NCBI RefSeq assembly: GCF_000425565.1
Contig: NZ_AUDR01000015.1
Span: 1 to 64,000 of the forward strand
Length of the DNA: 64,000 nt
Reading direction: 5' to 3'
Origin: Tepidiphilus margaritifer DSM 15129
Lineage (GTDB): Bacteria; Pseudomonadota; Gammaproteobacteria; Burkholderiales; Rhodocyclaceae
The notes beneath the pieces are model-generated. The model saw only the letters and a list, made by a program, of their open reading frames with translations, had not been told where the DNA came from and did not search any database. Of this stretch, positions 9,094-16,787 are shown one piece after another (positions within the stretch are counted from its first letter, which is position 1; every line of letters begins with the position of its first letter). A program made the position numbers and the translations under genes.

Positions 9094-10175
9094 CGACCCG
9101 TACCGTGCTGCATCAGCTCCTCGAACTCGGCCAACAGATCTGGCTCGACAATCTCTCGCGCGACCTCCTCGAGGGCGGACGGCTTGCCCAGCTGCTGGAG
9201 ATCGGCGTGAGCGGCATCACGACCAATCCGTCCATCTTCGAAAACGCCATCGCCAAGAGCCCCCTCTATCGTGCAGAAGTCGAGGCGCTGCGCCGCGCCC
9301 CCCTGTCGCCCCTGGAGCGGCTCGAGCAACTCACCTTCGCCGACGTGCGCCGCGCCTGCGACCTGCTCCTCCCCCTGTGGCACGCATCGGGCGGCGAACG
9401 CGGCTACGTGAGCCTGGAAGTAGACCCCGGGCTCGCGCACGATGCCGCCGGTACGATCGCTGCCGCCCGGCGGGTGCATACCGCCATCGAACGCCCCAAT
9501 CTGCTCGTCAAGATTCCCGGAACCGTCGCCGGCGCCCAGGCCCTGGAGGCGCTCATCGCCGAGGGGATCAACGTGAACGTGACGCTGCTCTTCTCGCGTA
9601 CGCAGTACCGCCGTGTCGCCGAGTCCTACCGACGGGGTCTCGAGCAGCGCCAGGCAGCCGGTCTGGCGCTCGCACCCGTTTTCGGCGTGGCGAGCCTCTT
9701 CCTCTCACGGCTTGATACGGCCGTGGATGCGCTGCTGGCCGAACGCGCGCCCGAGCACCCCGACTGGCAAGGGAAGACCGCGGTGGCCTTCGCCAAGCTC
9801 GCCTACCAGGATTTCCTGGGCCATTTCGCCGAAGACGTCTTCGCCTCCTTGCGCCGCGCCGGAGCCCGGGCGCAACGGCCGCTCTGGGCGAGCACCAGCA
9901 CCAAGAATCCCGCTTACCCCGACCTGCTCTACGTGGAACCGCTGGTGGGGCCGGAGACGGTCAATACCCTGCCCGAAGCGACACTCTCGGCACTCCTCGA
10001 TCACGGCCAGGTGCGCGGCGCGACGCTCCTCGAAGACGTTGAATCCGCCCAGGCACACTGGGAACGGCTCGCCCGGCTCGGCATCGACCTCGAGGCGATC
10101 GGAGAAGCACTGCAGCAGCAGGGCCTGACCCAGTTCGAAGCCGCGCAGCAGCGACTCCTCGAGCTCCTTGCCTGA
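9090..10175 (+). CDS. tal: Transaldolase
   Basis: Transaldolase moves a dihydroxyacetone unit between sugar phosphates in the non-oxidative pentose phosphate pathway. The 361-residue length and motifs GITTNPSIFENAI, LLVKIPGTVAG (Schiff-base Lys) and EGINVNVTLLFS match the long TalB-unlike group found in many bacteria. The ATG overlaps the truC stop (ATGA). The end is followed by a strong hairpin (10182-10204) that separates it from convergent cheA. Confidence 0.95.
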   Translation: MTTRTVLHQLLELGQQIWLDNLSRDLLEGGRLAQLLEIGVSGITTNPSIFENAIAKSPLYRAEVEALRRAPLSPLERLEQLTFADVRRACDLLLPLWHASGGERGYVSLEVDPGLAHDAAGTIAAARRVHTAIERPNLLVKIPGTVAGAQALEALIAEGINVNVTLLFSRTQYRRVAESYRRGLEQRQAAGLALAPVFGVASLFLSRLDTAVDALLAERAPEHPDWQGKTAVAFAKLAYQDFLGHFAEDVFASLRRAGARAQRPLWASTSTKNPAYPDLLYVEPLVGPETVNTLPEATLSALLDHGQVRGATLLEDVESAQAHWERLARLGIDLEAIGEALQQQGLTQFEAAQQRLLELLA

Positions 10176-10181
10176 AACGAC

Positions 10182-10204
10182 GGCGGCGGGACCCGCCCGC
10201 CGCC
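10182..10204. terminator. Hairpin between convergent tal and cheA
   Basis: GGCGGCGGG and CCCGCCGCC form a perfect nine-base stem around a five-base loop, just after the tal stop. Neither side has a full T-tract (GTCGTTT on the minus side), so this is a probable bidirectional but weak intrinsic terminator. Confidence 0.55.
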
Positions 10205-10229
10205 TTCACCTGCAACGCTCCATTTCGCT

Positions 10230-12125
10230 TCAAGCCGGAGCGAAGGCTTTCTTCGCTTCGAGTGACGCCTTGCTCACCCCTTTGGTGCCCGTACCGGTCT
10301 CGAAGAGCTCTTTCATGTCGAGGATCAGCACGATCTGACCGTTCGAGAGGATGGTCACTCCGGCCACGCCTTTGGGGCGGAAATCCTCCAGCGATTTGAT
10401 CACCGCATCCTCACGTCCGGCGAAGGTGTCGATACCGAGGATGAAGGAGAATTCGGCCATCTGCATGAGCACCCCATAGGCCGGGGCGCGTTCCAGCGTC
10501 CAGTTGAGGAGATTGGCCAAGGGCAGGATGGGCAACACTTCGCCACGCACGAAGAGCGTCGCCCGCCCGCCGACCTCGCGCACCTCCTCGAGGTGGATCG
10601 GTAGGATCTCGCGCACCATGGAGAGCGGCACGGCGAAGGGCTGCTCGCCCAGGCGCACGAGCAACACTGGTAGGATCGCCAAGGTGAGCGGCAGGTTGAT
10701 GATGAAGGTGGTGCCGCGCCCGACTTCGGAGCGTACGTCGATGGTGCCATTGAGCTTGGTGATGTTGGTACGCACCACGTCGGTGCCCACGCCGCGCCCC
10801 GAGACGTCGGAGACACGATCGGCCATGGAAAATCCCGGCAGGAAGATGAGATTGAGGCTTTGACGCTCGTCGAGACCGTTGGCCTCTTCCGGCGTGATGA
10901 GCCCTTTCTCCACCGCCTTGGCGCGGATCTTCTCGGGGTCCATGCCGCGGCCGTCGTCGGCGACGATGATGACGATGTGATCCCCTTCCTGCTTGGCGGC
11001 CAGCGTCACCGTCCCCTGCGGAGGTTTGCCCACGGCAATGCGTTCATCGGGCATCTCGATGCCGTGATCGACCGCGTTGCGGATGAGGTGGATGAGCGGA
11101 TCGGAGAGATCCTCGATCATCGTCTTGTCGATCTCGGTCTCTTCCCCTTCGATGACAAGTTCCACCTCCTTGCCTAGCTGCCGCGCCAGGTCACGCGCGA
11201 TGCGCGGATATTTCTGGAAGAGGCGCCCGATCGGCTGCATACGCGTCTTCATGACGGCGTTTTGCAGATCGGAGACGAGCAAATCGAGCTGATTGACCGC
11301 CACGTCGAGCGCATGCAGCGTATCCGGGTCGGTCTTGCCGGAGAGGATGTCGCTCCTGAGGGCCGTGAGGCGGTTCTTGGTGAGCCCGATCTCGCCGGCG
11401 AGATTGAGCACCTGATCGAGCCGGGCGGTATCGACGCGAATGGCGGTTTCGCGCTGCATCGGCTCCTTGCGTCCCAGGGGGACGACGGAGCGTCGGGCCG
11501 TGGCTACGGGTACGGCGGCGCGCCCTTCATCTTCGTCTGCTTGACCTTTGGCCTCCTTGCTGGGCGGCGCGCCCGATCCCCCGGAACCCACAGGCGTTTT
11601 CGGCGAGGCTGCGCCCGAGCCGGTCACGGCGGCATGCAACGCCTCCCAGTCTGGCTCAGACGCGTTCGGCTGCTGGGCGTTGGTTTGAGTCATGTTCGAG
11701 GCGGGCGTCTCACCGCCTTGTTCCAATTTACCGGCGATGGCCAAACGCAGGCGCTCGAGCAACTGCGGATCGGCCGGCGGCGGCTGGACACTGCGTTCCA
11801 AGTAACCGAACATTTCGCGCACCGCCGCCGTGGCTTCGAGGATGACGTCCATCAGCGCCGCGCTCAAATGCAGCTCGCCGTTGCGCAGCTTGTCGAAGAG
11901 ATTTTCGGTGAGATGGCACAGGGTGACGAGTTCCTGCGCCCCCAAAAAACCCGCTCCCCCCTTGATGGTATGGAAACCGCGGAAAACCTCGTTCAAGAGC
12001 GCCCGATCCTCGGGATTGCGCTCGAGTTCGACGAGTTTGTTATCGACCCCCGAGAGCAGATCCTCGGCCTCGACGAGAAAATCCTGCAATAGATCCTGCA
12101 TTCCGGCAAAGTCGCTCACGGCCAT
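10230..12125 (-). CDS. cheA: Chemotaxis sensor histidine kinase CheA
   Basis: CheA autophosphorylates in response to receptors and passes phosphate to CheY. Order: P1 HPt domain (FHTIKGGAGF, phosphoryl His 52), a long low-complexity linker (about 140-225), P3 dimerisation helices (LDQVLNLAGEIGLTKNRL), P4 kinase with N box HLIRNAVDHGIE, G1 DDGRGM and G2 GRGVGTDVV, and P5 CheW-like domain (LPLTLAILPVLLVRL onward). A folded P2 CheY-binding domain is not recognisable between P1 and P3. At 631 aa it is close to the E. coli length. It is the last gene of the cheV-cheV-cheY-cheZ-cheA operon, 27 bases after cheZ. Confidence 0.96.
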   Translation of the reverse strand: MAVSDFAGMQDLLQDFLVEAEDLLSGVDNKLVELERNPEDRALLNEVFRGFHTIKGGAGFLGAQELVTLCHLTENLFDKLRNGELHLSAALMDVILEATAAVREMFGYLERSVQPPPADPQLLERLRLAIAGKLEQGGETPASNMTQTNAQQPNASEPDWEALHAAVTGSGAASPKTPVGSGGSGAPPSKEAKGQADEDEGRAAVPVATARRSVVPLGRKEPMQRETAIRVDTARLDQVLNLAGEIGLTKNRLTALRSDILSGKTDPDTLHALDVAVNQLDLLVSDLQNAVMKTRMQPIGRLFQKYPRIARDLARQLGKEVELVIEGEETEIDKTMIEDLSDPLIHLIRNAVDHGIEMPDERIAVGKPPQGTVTLAAKQEGDHIVIIVADDGRGMDPEKIRAKAVEKGLITPEEANGLDERQSLNLIFLPGFSMADRVSDVSGRGVGTDVVRTNITKLNGTIDVRSEVGRGTTFIINLPLTLAILPVLLVRLGEQPFAVPLSMVREILPIHLEEVREVGGRATLFVRGEVLPILPLANLLNWTLERAPAYGVLMQMAEFSFILGIDTFAGREDAVIKSLEDFRPKGVAGVTILSNGQIVLILDMKELFETGTGTKGVSKASLEAKKAFAPA

Positions 12126-12152
12126 CCTCCTTGACTGGTTGCCGAGGCCGCT

Positions 12153-13013
12153 TCAAAAGCCCAGGCTCTTCAACAAATCGTCCACCTCTTCCTGCGAGGT
12201 GATCACCCCTTCCTTGCGCGTGTCGATCACCGGCCCGTTCATCAGGGAGACTTCGACCGCTTTCTTCGGACGCGCCTCCTCCGGGATCGCCTCGATGAGG
12301 ATCTGCAACAGCTCCGTCTCGATACGGCCGACGATCTCGATCACTTTCTTGATCACCTGGCCGGTGAGATCCTGGAAATCCTGCGCCATCATGATTTCCA
12401 TGAGCTGCTGCGTCGTCGCGCGCGAGGTGTCGGCCGCATCGGCGAGAAATGCCCTCGTGTCGTGGGCGAGCTGGCGAAATTCCTGCGGCGAGAGGCGGTT
12501 GGCGAAGAGATCGTCCCAGCGCTTCTTCAGAGTTTCGGCCTTCTCGGCGAGCGACTTCTGCAAAGGAATGGCGATGTCAGTAGCATTGAGCACGCGCGAG
12601 GCCGCTTGTTCGGTCATCTGGGCGATGTAGTGCAGGCGCTGGCGTGCATCGGGTACGGCCTGGGCTGCCTCGGCGATGACCGTCTCACAACCCAGCTCCT
12701 TGAGCGCCTCGTGCAGCTGGCGTGCCACCTTGCCGAGGCGCTGAACGAGCTCGTCGTGAGGCACCTTGGAGGGCGCTGGTGGCGGAGCGTGCTCCTCCTG
12801 CGTCGCACCTTCTTCGGCGGCGCTGAACTGCTGGGCCACGGCGTCGAAGAGCGCCTGCAGCTCGTCGCTGTCTCCTTGCGTGGATTCTTCAGGCTCCGAC
12901 ACGCTGCCCGCCGAACCGACGATGCTGTCGAAGAGTGCCTGCAGCTCGTCGTTGTCTCCGCTCGTGTCGGTTTGGCGTTCGTCGGAACGCTCATCAGGCG
13001 TTTTCTTGCTCAT
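12153..13013 (-). CDS. cheZ: Protein phosphatase CheZ with duplicated N-terminal motif
   Basis: CheZ dephosphorylates CheY-P. The catalytic helix [15 protein letters not shown] (with the catalytic Gln) and the C-terminal CheY-binding peptide [10 protein letters not shown] at the very end are intact. At 286 aa it is longer than E. coli CheZ (214). The extra N-terminus contains [11 protein letters not shown] (20-30) and [11 protein letters not shown] (48-58), 28 residues apart, in an acidic disordered setting. The ATG overlaps the cheY stop (ATGA); a longer frame upstream is only cheY shadow. Confidence 0.93.
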   Translation of the reverse strand: MSKKTPDERSDERQTDTSGDNDELQALFDSIVGSAGSVSEPEESTQGDSDELQALFDAVAQQFSAAEEGATQEEHAPPPAPSKVPHDELVQRLGKVARQLHEALKELGCETVIAEAAQAVPDARQRLHYIAQMTEQAASRVLNATDIAIPLQKSLAEKAETLKKRWDDLFANRLSPQEFRQLAHDTRAFLADAADTSRATTQQLMEIMMAQDFQDLTGQVIKKVIEIVGRIETELLQILIEAIPEEARPKKAVEVSLMNGPVIDTRKEGVITSQEEVDDLLKSLGF

Positions 13014-13423
13014 TGCGCCGATCCTCCGGCCGGTTTCTTGCCCATTTTCTCGAAGATTCGGTCGATTTTCTCGGCCAACACCGCCGCGGTGAAAGGCTTG
13101 ACGATGTAGCCGGAGGCCCCTGCCTGGGCCGCGGCGATGATGTTCTCTTTCTTCGCTTCGGCGGTGACCATGAGCACCGGCAAGTGTTTGAGTTTCTCGT
13201 TGCTGCGGATCTTGCGCAGCAGCGTCAGGCCGTCCATGTTGGGCATGTTCCAATCGGTAATGACGAAATCGTAGGGCTGCGATTCGAGCTTGTGCAGCGC
13301 CGCCACTCCGTCCTCGGCTTCGTCCACATTGGTGTAACCCAACTCTTTCAAGAGGTTGCGTAAGATACGACGCATCGTCGAGAAATCATCCACGACCAGA
13401 AAACGCGTCTTGTCATCCGCCAT
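13010..13423 (-). CDS. cheY: Chemotaxis response regulator CheY
   Basis: A stand-alone receiver of 137 aa that, when phosphorylated, binds the flagellar switch FliM. The acidic pair D12-D13, phosphoryl Asp 57 in [12 protein letters not shown]87 in [11 protein letters not shown] and K109 in GYIVKPF all sit at the same numbers as in E. coli CheY. It shares ATGA with cheZ and follows the upstream cheV by 23 bases. Confidence 0.97.
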   Translation of the reverse strand: MADDKTRFLVVDDFSTMRRILRNLLKELGYTNVDEAEDGVAALHKLESQPYDFVITDWNMPNMDGLTLLRKIRSNEKLKHLPVLMVTAEAKKENIIAAAQAGASGYIVKPFTAAVLAEKIDRIFEKMGKKPAGGSAQ

Positions 13424-13446
13424 CGAGTATTCTCCGTTGTTCTTGA

Positions 13447-14433
13447 TCAGCGCATCAGCAAGGGCCGCAAGGTCTCGGCCAGCATCTGCGCGTCGAATTT
13501 TTCCACATAACCATCGACCCCGACCCGCTCACCCATCGTGCGGTTGGCCTGGGACGTGAGCGAGGAATACATGATCACGGGGATGCCATCGAAGCGGGGA
13601 TCGGCCTTGATGTTCTTGGTGAGCACGTAGCCGTCCATCTCGGGCATCTCGGCGTCGGTGAGGATCACGTCGAGCTGGTCGCGCAAAGGCGTTCCCGTCT
13701 GCTCGGCGAAATTGGCCATGCTCTGCAGACGCTCCCAGGCCTCCATGCCGTTGTTGGCGTGCGTGTGCTTGACGCCGAGCTTGTCGAGCACTTCGGCGAT
13801 CTTCTTGCGCGCCACGCTCGAATCGTCGACGAAAAACACGTGCCGACGATGACCGTCGGGAATCGGCAAGATGACGCCCACCACCGCCTCGCCGAAGGTC
13901 TTGGCGAGCACCGCTTCGACGTCGATGATCGACACCAGGCGCCCGTCGGGCAGCTCGGTGATGGAAGTGATCATGCCATGCACTTGAGAGGAGACGTTTT
14001 CCGGCTCGCGCACCTTGGACCACTCGACGCGGATGATGCGATCGACTGCCTCGACGAGAAAACCCAAGGTCTTGCGGCAATATTCCGCCACCATCATCGC
14101 CGGGGCGATGCGATCGTCCATGGGGGCGAGCTCCATCACCTTGGCAAGCGACACCACCGGGATCACGTTGCCGCGCAGGCTCACCAGCCCTTCCACCCCA
14201 GGCGGTACGTTGGGAGCACGCGTGATGAAGGGGGTGGCCATCACCTCCCGCACCTTGAAGACGTTGATGCCGAAGGTCTCGGACGTTCCCAAGGAAAAGA
14301 GCAGGATCTCGAAACGGTTCGAACCGGCGAGCCCTGCGCGTGCCTCGATCTCTTCGAAACGCTCGGGCGTCTTCTCGGCATCGGGGTCGACCAGTTCCGG
14401 TTCGATCACCGTGGGTTCGGACGAATTGGCCAT
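13447..14433 (-). CDS. cheV: CheV chemotaxis coupling protein (CheW-receiver), copy 1
   Basis: CheV combines a CheW-like adaptor domain (about 30-165; [29 protein letters not shown]) with a C-terminal receiver ([14 protein letters not shown], phosphoryl Asp in [12 protein letters not shown]). It couples receptors to CheA and can be tuned by phosphorylation. I start at 14433 because AAGGAGG lies six bases upstream; an ATG six codons earlier would include the end of the other cheV. Length 328 aa. The lysine region reads GYVEKFD rather than the usual VKPF. No stand-alone cheW is in the window. Confidence 0.94.
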   Translation of the reverse strand: MANSSEPTVIEPELVDPDAEKTPERFEEIEARAGLAGSNRFEILLFSLGTSETFGINVFKVREVMATPFITRAPNVPPGVEGLVSLRGNVIPVVSLAKVMELAPMDDRIAPAMMVAEYCRKTLGFLVEAVDRIIRVEWSKVREPENVSSQVHGMITSITELPDGRLVSIIDVEAVLAKTFGEAVVGVILPIPDGHRRHVFFVDDSSVARKKIAEVLDKLGVKHTHANNGMEAWERLQSMANFAEQTGTPLRDQLDVILTDAEMPEMDGYVLTKNIKADPRFDGIPVIMYSSLTSQANRTMGERVGVDGYVEKFDAQMLAETLRPLLMR

Positions 14434-14434
14434 C

Positions 14435-15409
14435 TCAGCCCTCCTTGGCAACTTCCTGGCGTTTGGCGAACAGGCGCTGCAGCGTCTCGGCGAGTTCGCG
14501 CGGATGGAATTTGGGGACGTATTCGTCGACCCCCACCGATTTTCCCAGATACTGGTTCTGCATGCCGGAGAGCGAAGAATGCATCAGTACCGGCACTCCG
14601 GCGAAGCGCCGGTCGGATTTGATCTTCTTCGTGAGGATGAATCCGTCCATCTCGGGCATCTCGATGTCGGTGATCACAGCGCTGACGAAGTCGGTGATGG
14701 GACGACCGGTAATCTTGGCGCGCTCGGCGGCTTTTTCCAGATTCTCCCAGGCGATGCGGCCGTTGACCGCCCCCACGTAGCGTACCCCCATCTTTTGCAG
14801 GGTGCGTTCGATCTGCTCGCGCGCCACCGCCGAGTCGTCGGCGAAATACACGGTATATTTGTCGCCATCGGGCAAAGGCTCGATGCCGGCGTAGAGATCT
14901 TCGGCCTCATCGTACTTGGTGATGTCGGAGAGCACTTTTTCCACGTCCAGCAGCATCACGAGGCGCCCATCGGGCAGTTCCGTGACCGCGGTCACCAGCC
15001 CCCCCGTCTTGGCGGTGAGCATCTCGGGTGGCACCCGGATCTGCGACCAATCGAGCCGCAGGATGGTATCGACCGACTCGACGAGGAACCCTTGCACCTT
15101 GCCGTTGTACTCGGTGACGATCATGATGTTGCGCTCGCTACCGGGTTCGACACCGACGTATTCGCCCAAATCGACCACCGGCACGAGCACTCCGCGCAGG
15201 CTCACCACCCCCTTGACGGCGGGCGGCATGTCGGGCGCAGCCGTGATGGGAGGCGTCTTCATCACCTCACGCACCTTGAAAACGTTGATGCCGTAGGTCT
15301 CGCGCCGCTTCGTGACTTTGCTCACCCCCAAGGTGAAGAGGAGGATCTCGAGTTTGTTGGTGCCGGCAAGCTTGGTACGCTCGTCGATGCGTTTGAGTAG
15401 GTCGGACAT
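14435..15409 (-). CDS. cheV: CheV chemotaxis coupling protein (CheW-receiver), copy 2
   Basis: This is a second CheV paralogue (324 aa) in tandem, directly upstream of the first; one base separates its stop from the next ATG. The CheW domain ([33 protein letters not shown]) is followed by a receiver with VYFADDSAVAREQI and VITDIEMPEMDG. The two copies share overall order and many blocks but are clearly diverged. It is the first gene of the operon and is preceded by a sigma-28 promoter and a GGGAG site. Confidence 0.94.
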   Translation of the reverse strand: MSDLLKRIDERTKLAGTNKLEILLFTLGVSKVTKRRETYGINVFKVREVMKTPPITAAPDMPPAVKGVVSLRGVLVPVVDLGEYVGVEPGSERNIMIVTEYNGKVQGFLVESVDTILRLDWSQIRVPPEMLTAKTGGLVTAVTELPDGRLVMLLDVEKVLSDITKYDEAEDLYAGIEPLPDGDKYTVYFADDSAVAREQIERTLQKMGVRYVGAVNGRIAWENLEKAAERAKITGRPITDFVSAVITDIEMPEMDGFILTKKIKSDRRFAGVPVLMHSSLSGMQNQYLGKSVGVDEYVPKFHPRELAETLQRLFAKRQEVAKEG

Positions 15410-15442
15410 CGCGCCACTCCCGGGGAGGTTTCCATAGTTTAT

Positions 15443-15469
15443 ATTACGGCATCGCCTTTACGAACTTTA
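15443..15469 (-). promoter_or_regulatory. Sigma-28 (FliA) promoter of the cheV-cheA operon
   Basis: Read on the minus strand, TAAAGTTC (15469-15462), an 11-base spacer and GCCGTAAT (15450-15443) match the flagellar sigma-28 consensus TAAAGTTT-N11-GCCGATAA with few differences. The transcript would start about 26 bases before the first cheV start codon. Confidence 0.85.
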
Positions 15470-15504
15470 GGAGAATTGCCGCCTTTTTTTCGGCCTATTT
15501 TTCC

Positions 15505-15531
15505 TCAAGTTCTACCGAAGCCTGCCGTAAT
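15505..15531 (+). promoter_or_regulatory. Sigma-28 (FliA) promoter of the CZB receptor gene
   Basis: TCAAGTTC (15505-15512), an 11-base spacer and GCCGTAAT (15524-15531) form a second sigma-28 promoter, divergent from the cheV promoter 35 bases away. Its -10 octamer is identical to that of its partner. It lies 32 bases before the receptor ATG, which also has an AGGAG site. Confidence 0.85.
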
Positions 15532-15563
15532 ATTCTCCTAATGCCACCCTCAGGAGCAAAGCC

Positions 15564-16787
15564 ATGTTGTTTGGCGACACACACCGTCTGCGCGAACTCG
15601 AGTCCCGCATCCAGTCTCTAGACGAAGAGATTCGCCGCAAGGAAAACGAGCTCGCGACCCTGCGTCGCCAGCTCGAAGAAGCCCAGGCCGAAGCCGATCG
15701 CTGCCGCTGGGAGAGCAACGCCATGCGTCGCGTGAGCGAAGAGCTCAAGACCTTCCAGCAATCCTTGACCCAGGTACAGGGCAGTGTCGGCACCCTGGCA
15801 GAACGCAGCGAGGAGGATCGCCAGACGGCCGAGCAAGCCTTCGAGCGCGCCGAGCGCAGCCGCGAAGTGGTCGAGGCGATCGCCACGAGTCTGCGTCAGC
15901 TCGCCGAGCGCTCGCAGAATGCGGCGCAAAAAGTCGGGGCGCTCGATACGCGGGCGCAAGAGATCACCGGCATCGTCAACCTCATCCGCGAGATCGCCGA
16001 CCAGACCAATCTCCTGGCGCTCAACGCCGCGATCGAGGCGGCGCGCGCCGGTGAGCAAGGCCGCGGGTTTGCCGTGGTGGCCGACGAAGTGCGCAAACTC
16101 GCAGAACGCACGTCGGTAGCGACCGCCGACATCTCGCGCCTCGTCGAGCAGATCCGCAACGACAGCAGCTCGAGCCGCGAGGCCATGACCGAACTCGCCG
16201 CCGAATCGAGCCGCCTCAGCACGGAAGGAGAACAAGCAGCCCAGGAAGTCGAGACCCTCGAGGGACTCGTCGAACACATCGAACAGTCGGCAGGCTTGTC
16301 GGCGCTGCGCAGCTTCTGTGAGCTCGCCAAGATCGACCACATCCTCTACAAATTCGGCGTCTATCAAGTAGTGCTCGGCGTGAGCGACAAAGCCGCGTCG
16401 GAATTCGCCAGCCATCAGAACTGCCGGCTGGGGCGCTGGTACTACGAGGGGCGAGGCAAGGAGTGCTTCAGCGGTTTTCCCGGCTATCGCGAACTCGAGC
16501 GACCGCACCGCACGGTGCACGAAGCGGCCCAAGAAGCATTCGCAGCCTTGGCGAAAAAGGATATCGATCGCATCGTCGAGGCCATCCATCGCATGGAGGT
16601 GGCGAGCCTCGAAGTCATGCAGGGGCTCGACCGCCTCGTGCAAGGGGCGGAGCAAAATGCGGAATTGCTCGCCTGCGTCAAAGGGGGGGATACCACAAAA
16701 ACTTCGTCTGCGACCAAACTCACGACCGCGGCCAAAGCACCCGCCGCCGTGACACCGCCTGCAAAACCGCCGGTGCAATCTCGTTGA
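15564..16787 (+). CDS. Soluble methyl-accepting chemotaxis protein with C-terminal CZB domain
   Basis: The 407-residue protein has no signal peptide or membrane segment. It has an N-terminal coiled coil (5-130), the conserved receptor tip ([38 protein letters not shown] region, 140-176), then a CZB zinc-binding domain with H259, C287 in [12 protein letters not shown]315 and H319. This order resembles H. pylori TlpD, a cytoplasmic sensor of oxidants. The Cys-ligated zinc of CZB is known to act as a redox switch. The low-complexity Lys/Ala/Pro tail lies in the part that overlaps cheR/cheB on the other strand by 68 bases. No CheR-docking pentapeptide (NWETF type) ends the protein. Confidence 0.93.
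   Translation: MLFGDTHRLRELESRIQSLDEEIRRKENELATLRRQLEEAQAEADRCRWESNAMRRVSEELKTFQQSLTQVQGSVGTLAERSEEDRQTAEQAFERAERSREVVEAIATSLRQLAERSQNAAQKVGALDTRAQEITGIVNLIREIADQTNLLALNAAIEAARAGEQGRGFAVVADEVRKLAERTSVATADISRLVEQIRNDSSSSREAMTELAAESSRLSTEGEQAAQEVETLEGLVEHIEQSAGLSALRSFCELAKIDHILYKFGVYQVVLGVSDKAASEFASHQNCRLGRWYYEGRGKECFSGFPGYRELERPHRTVHEAAQEAFAALAKKDIDRIVEAIHRMEVASLEVMQGLDRLVQGAEQNAELLACVKGGDTTKTSSATKLTTAAKAPAAVTPPAKPPVQSR

Noticed and set aside
13014-13253. N-terminal extension of cheZ
   Set aside because: It lies within cheY in another frame; the ATGA-coupled ATG at 13013 gives a proper CheZ start.
14318-14332. GGTTCGAACC resembling a tRNA T-loop
   Set aside because: It lies inside cheV in coding frame and has no surrounding cloverleaf; no tRNA gene was found in the window.
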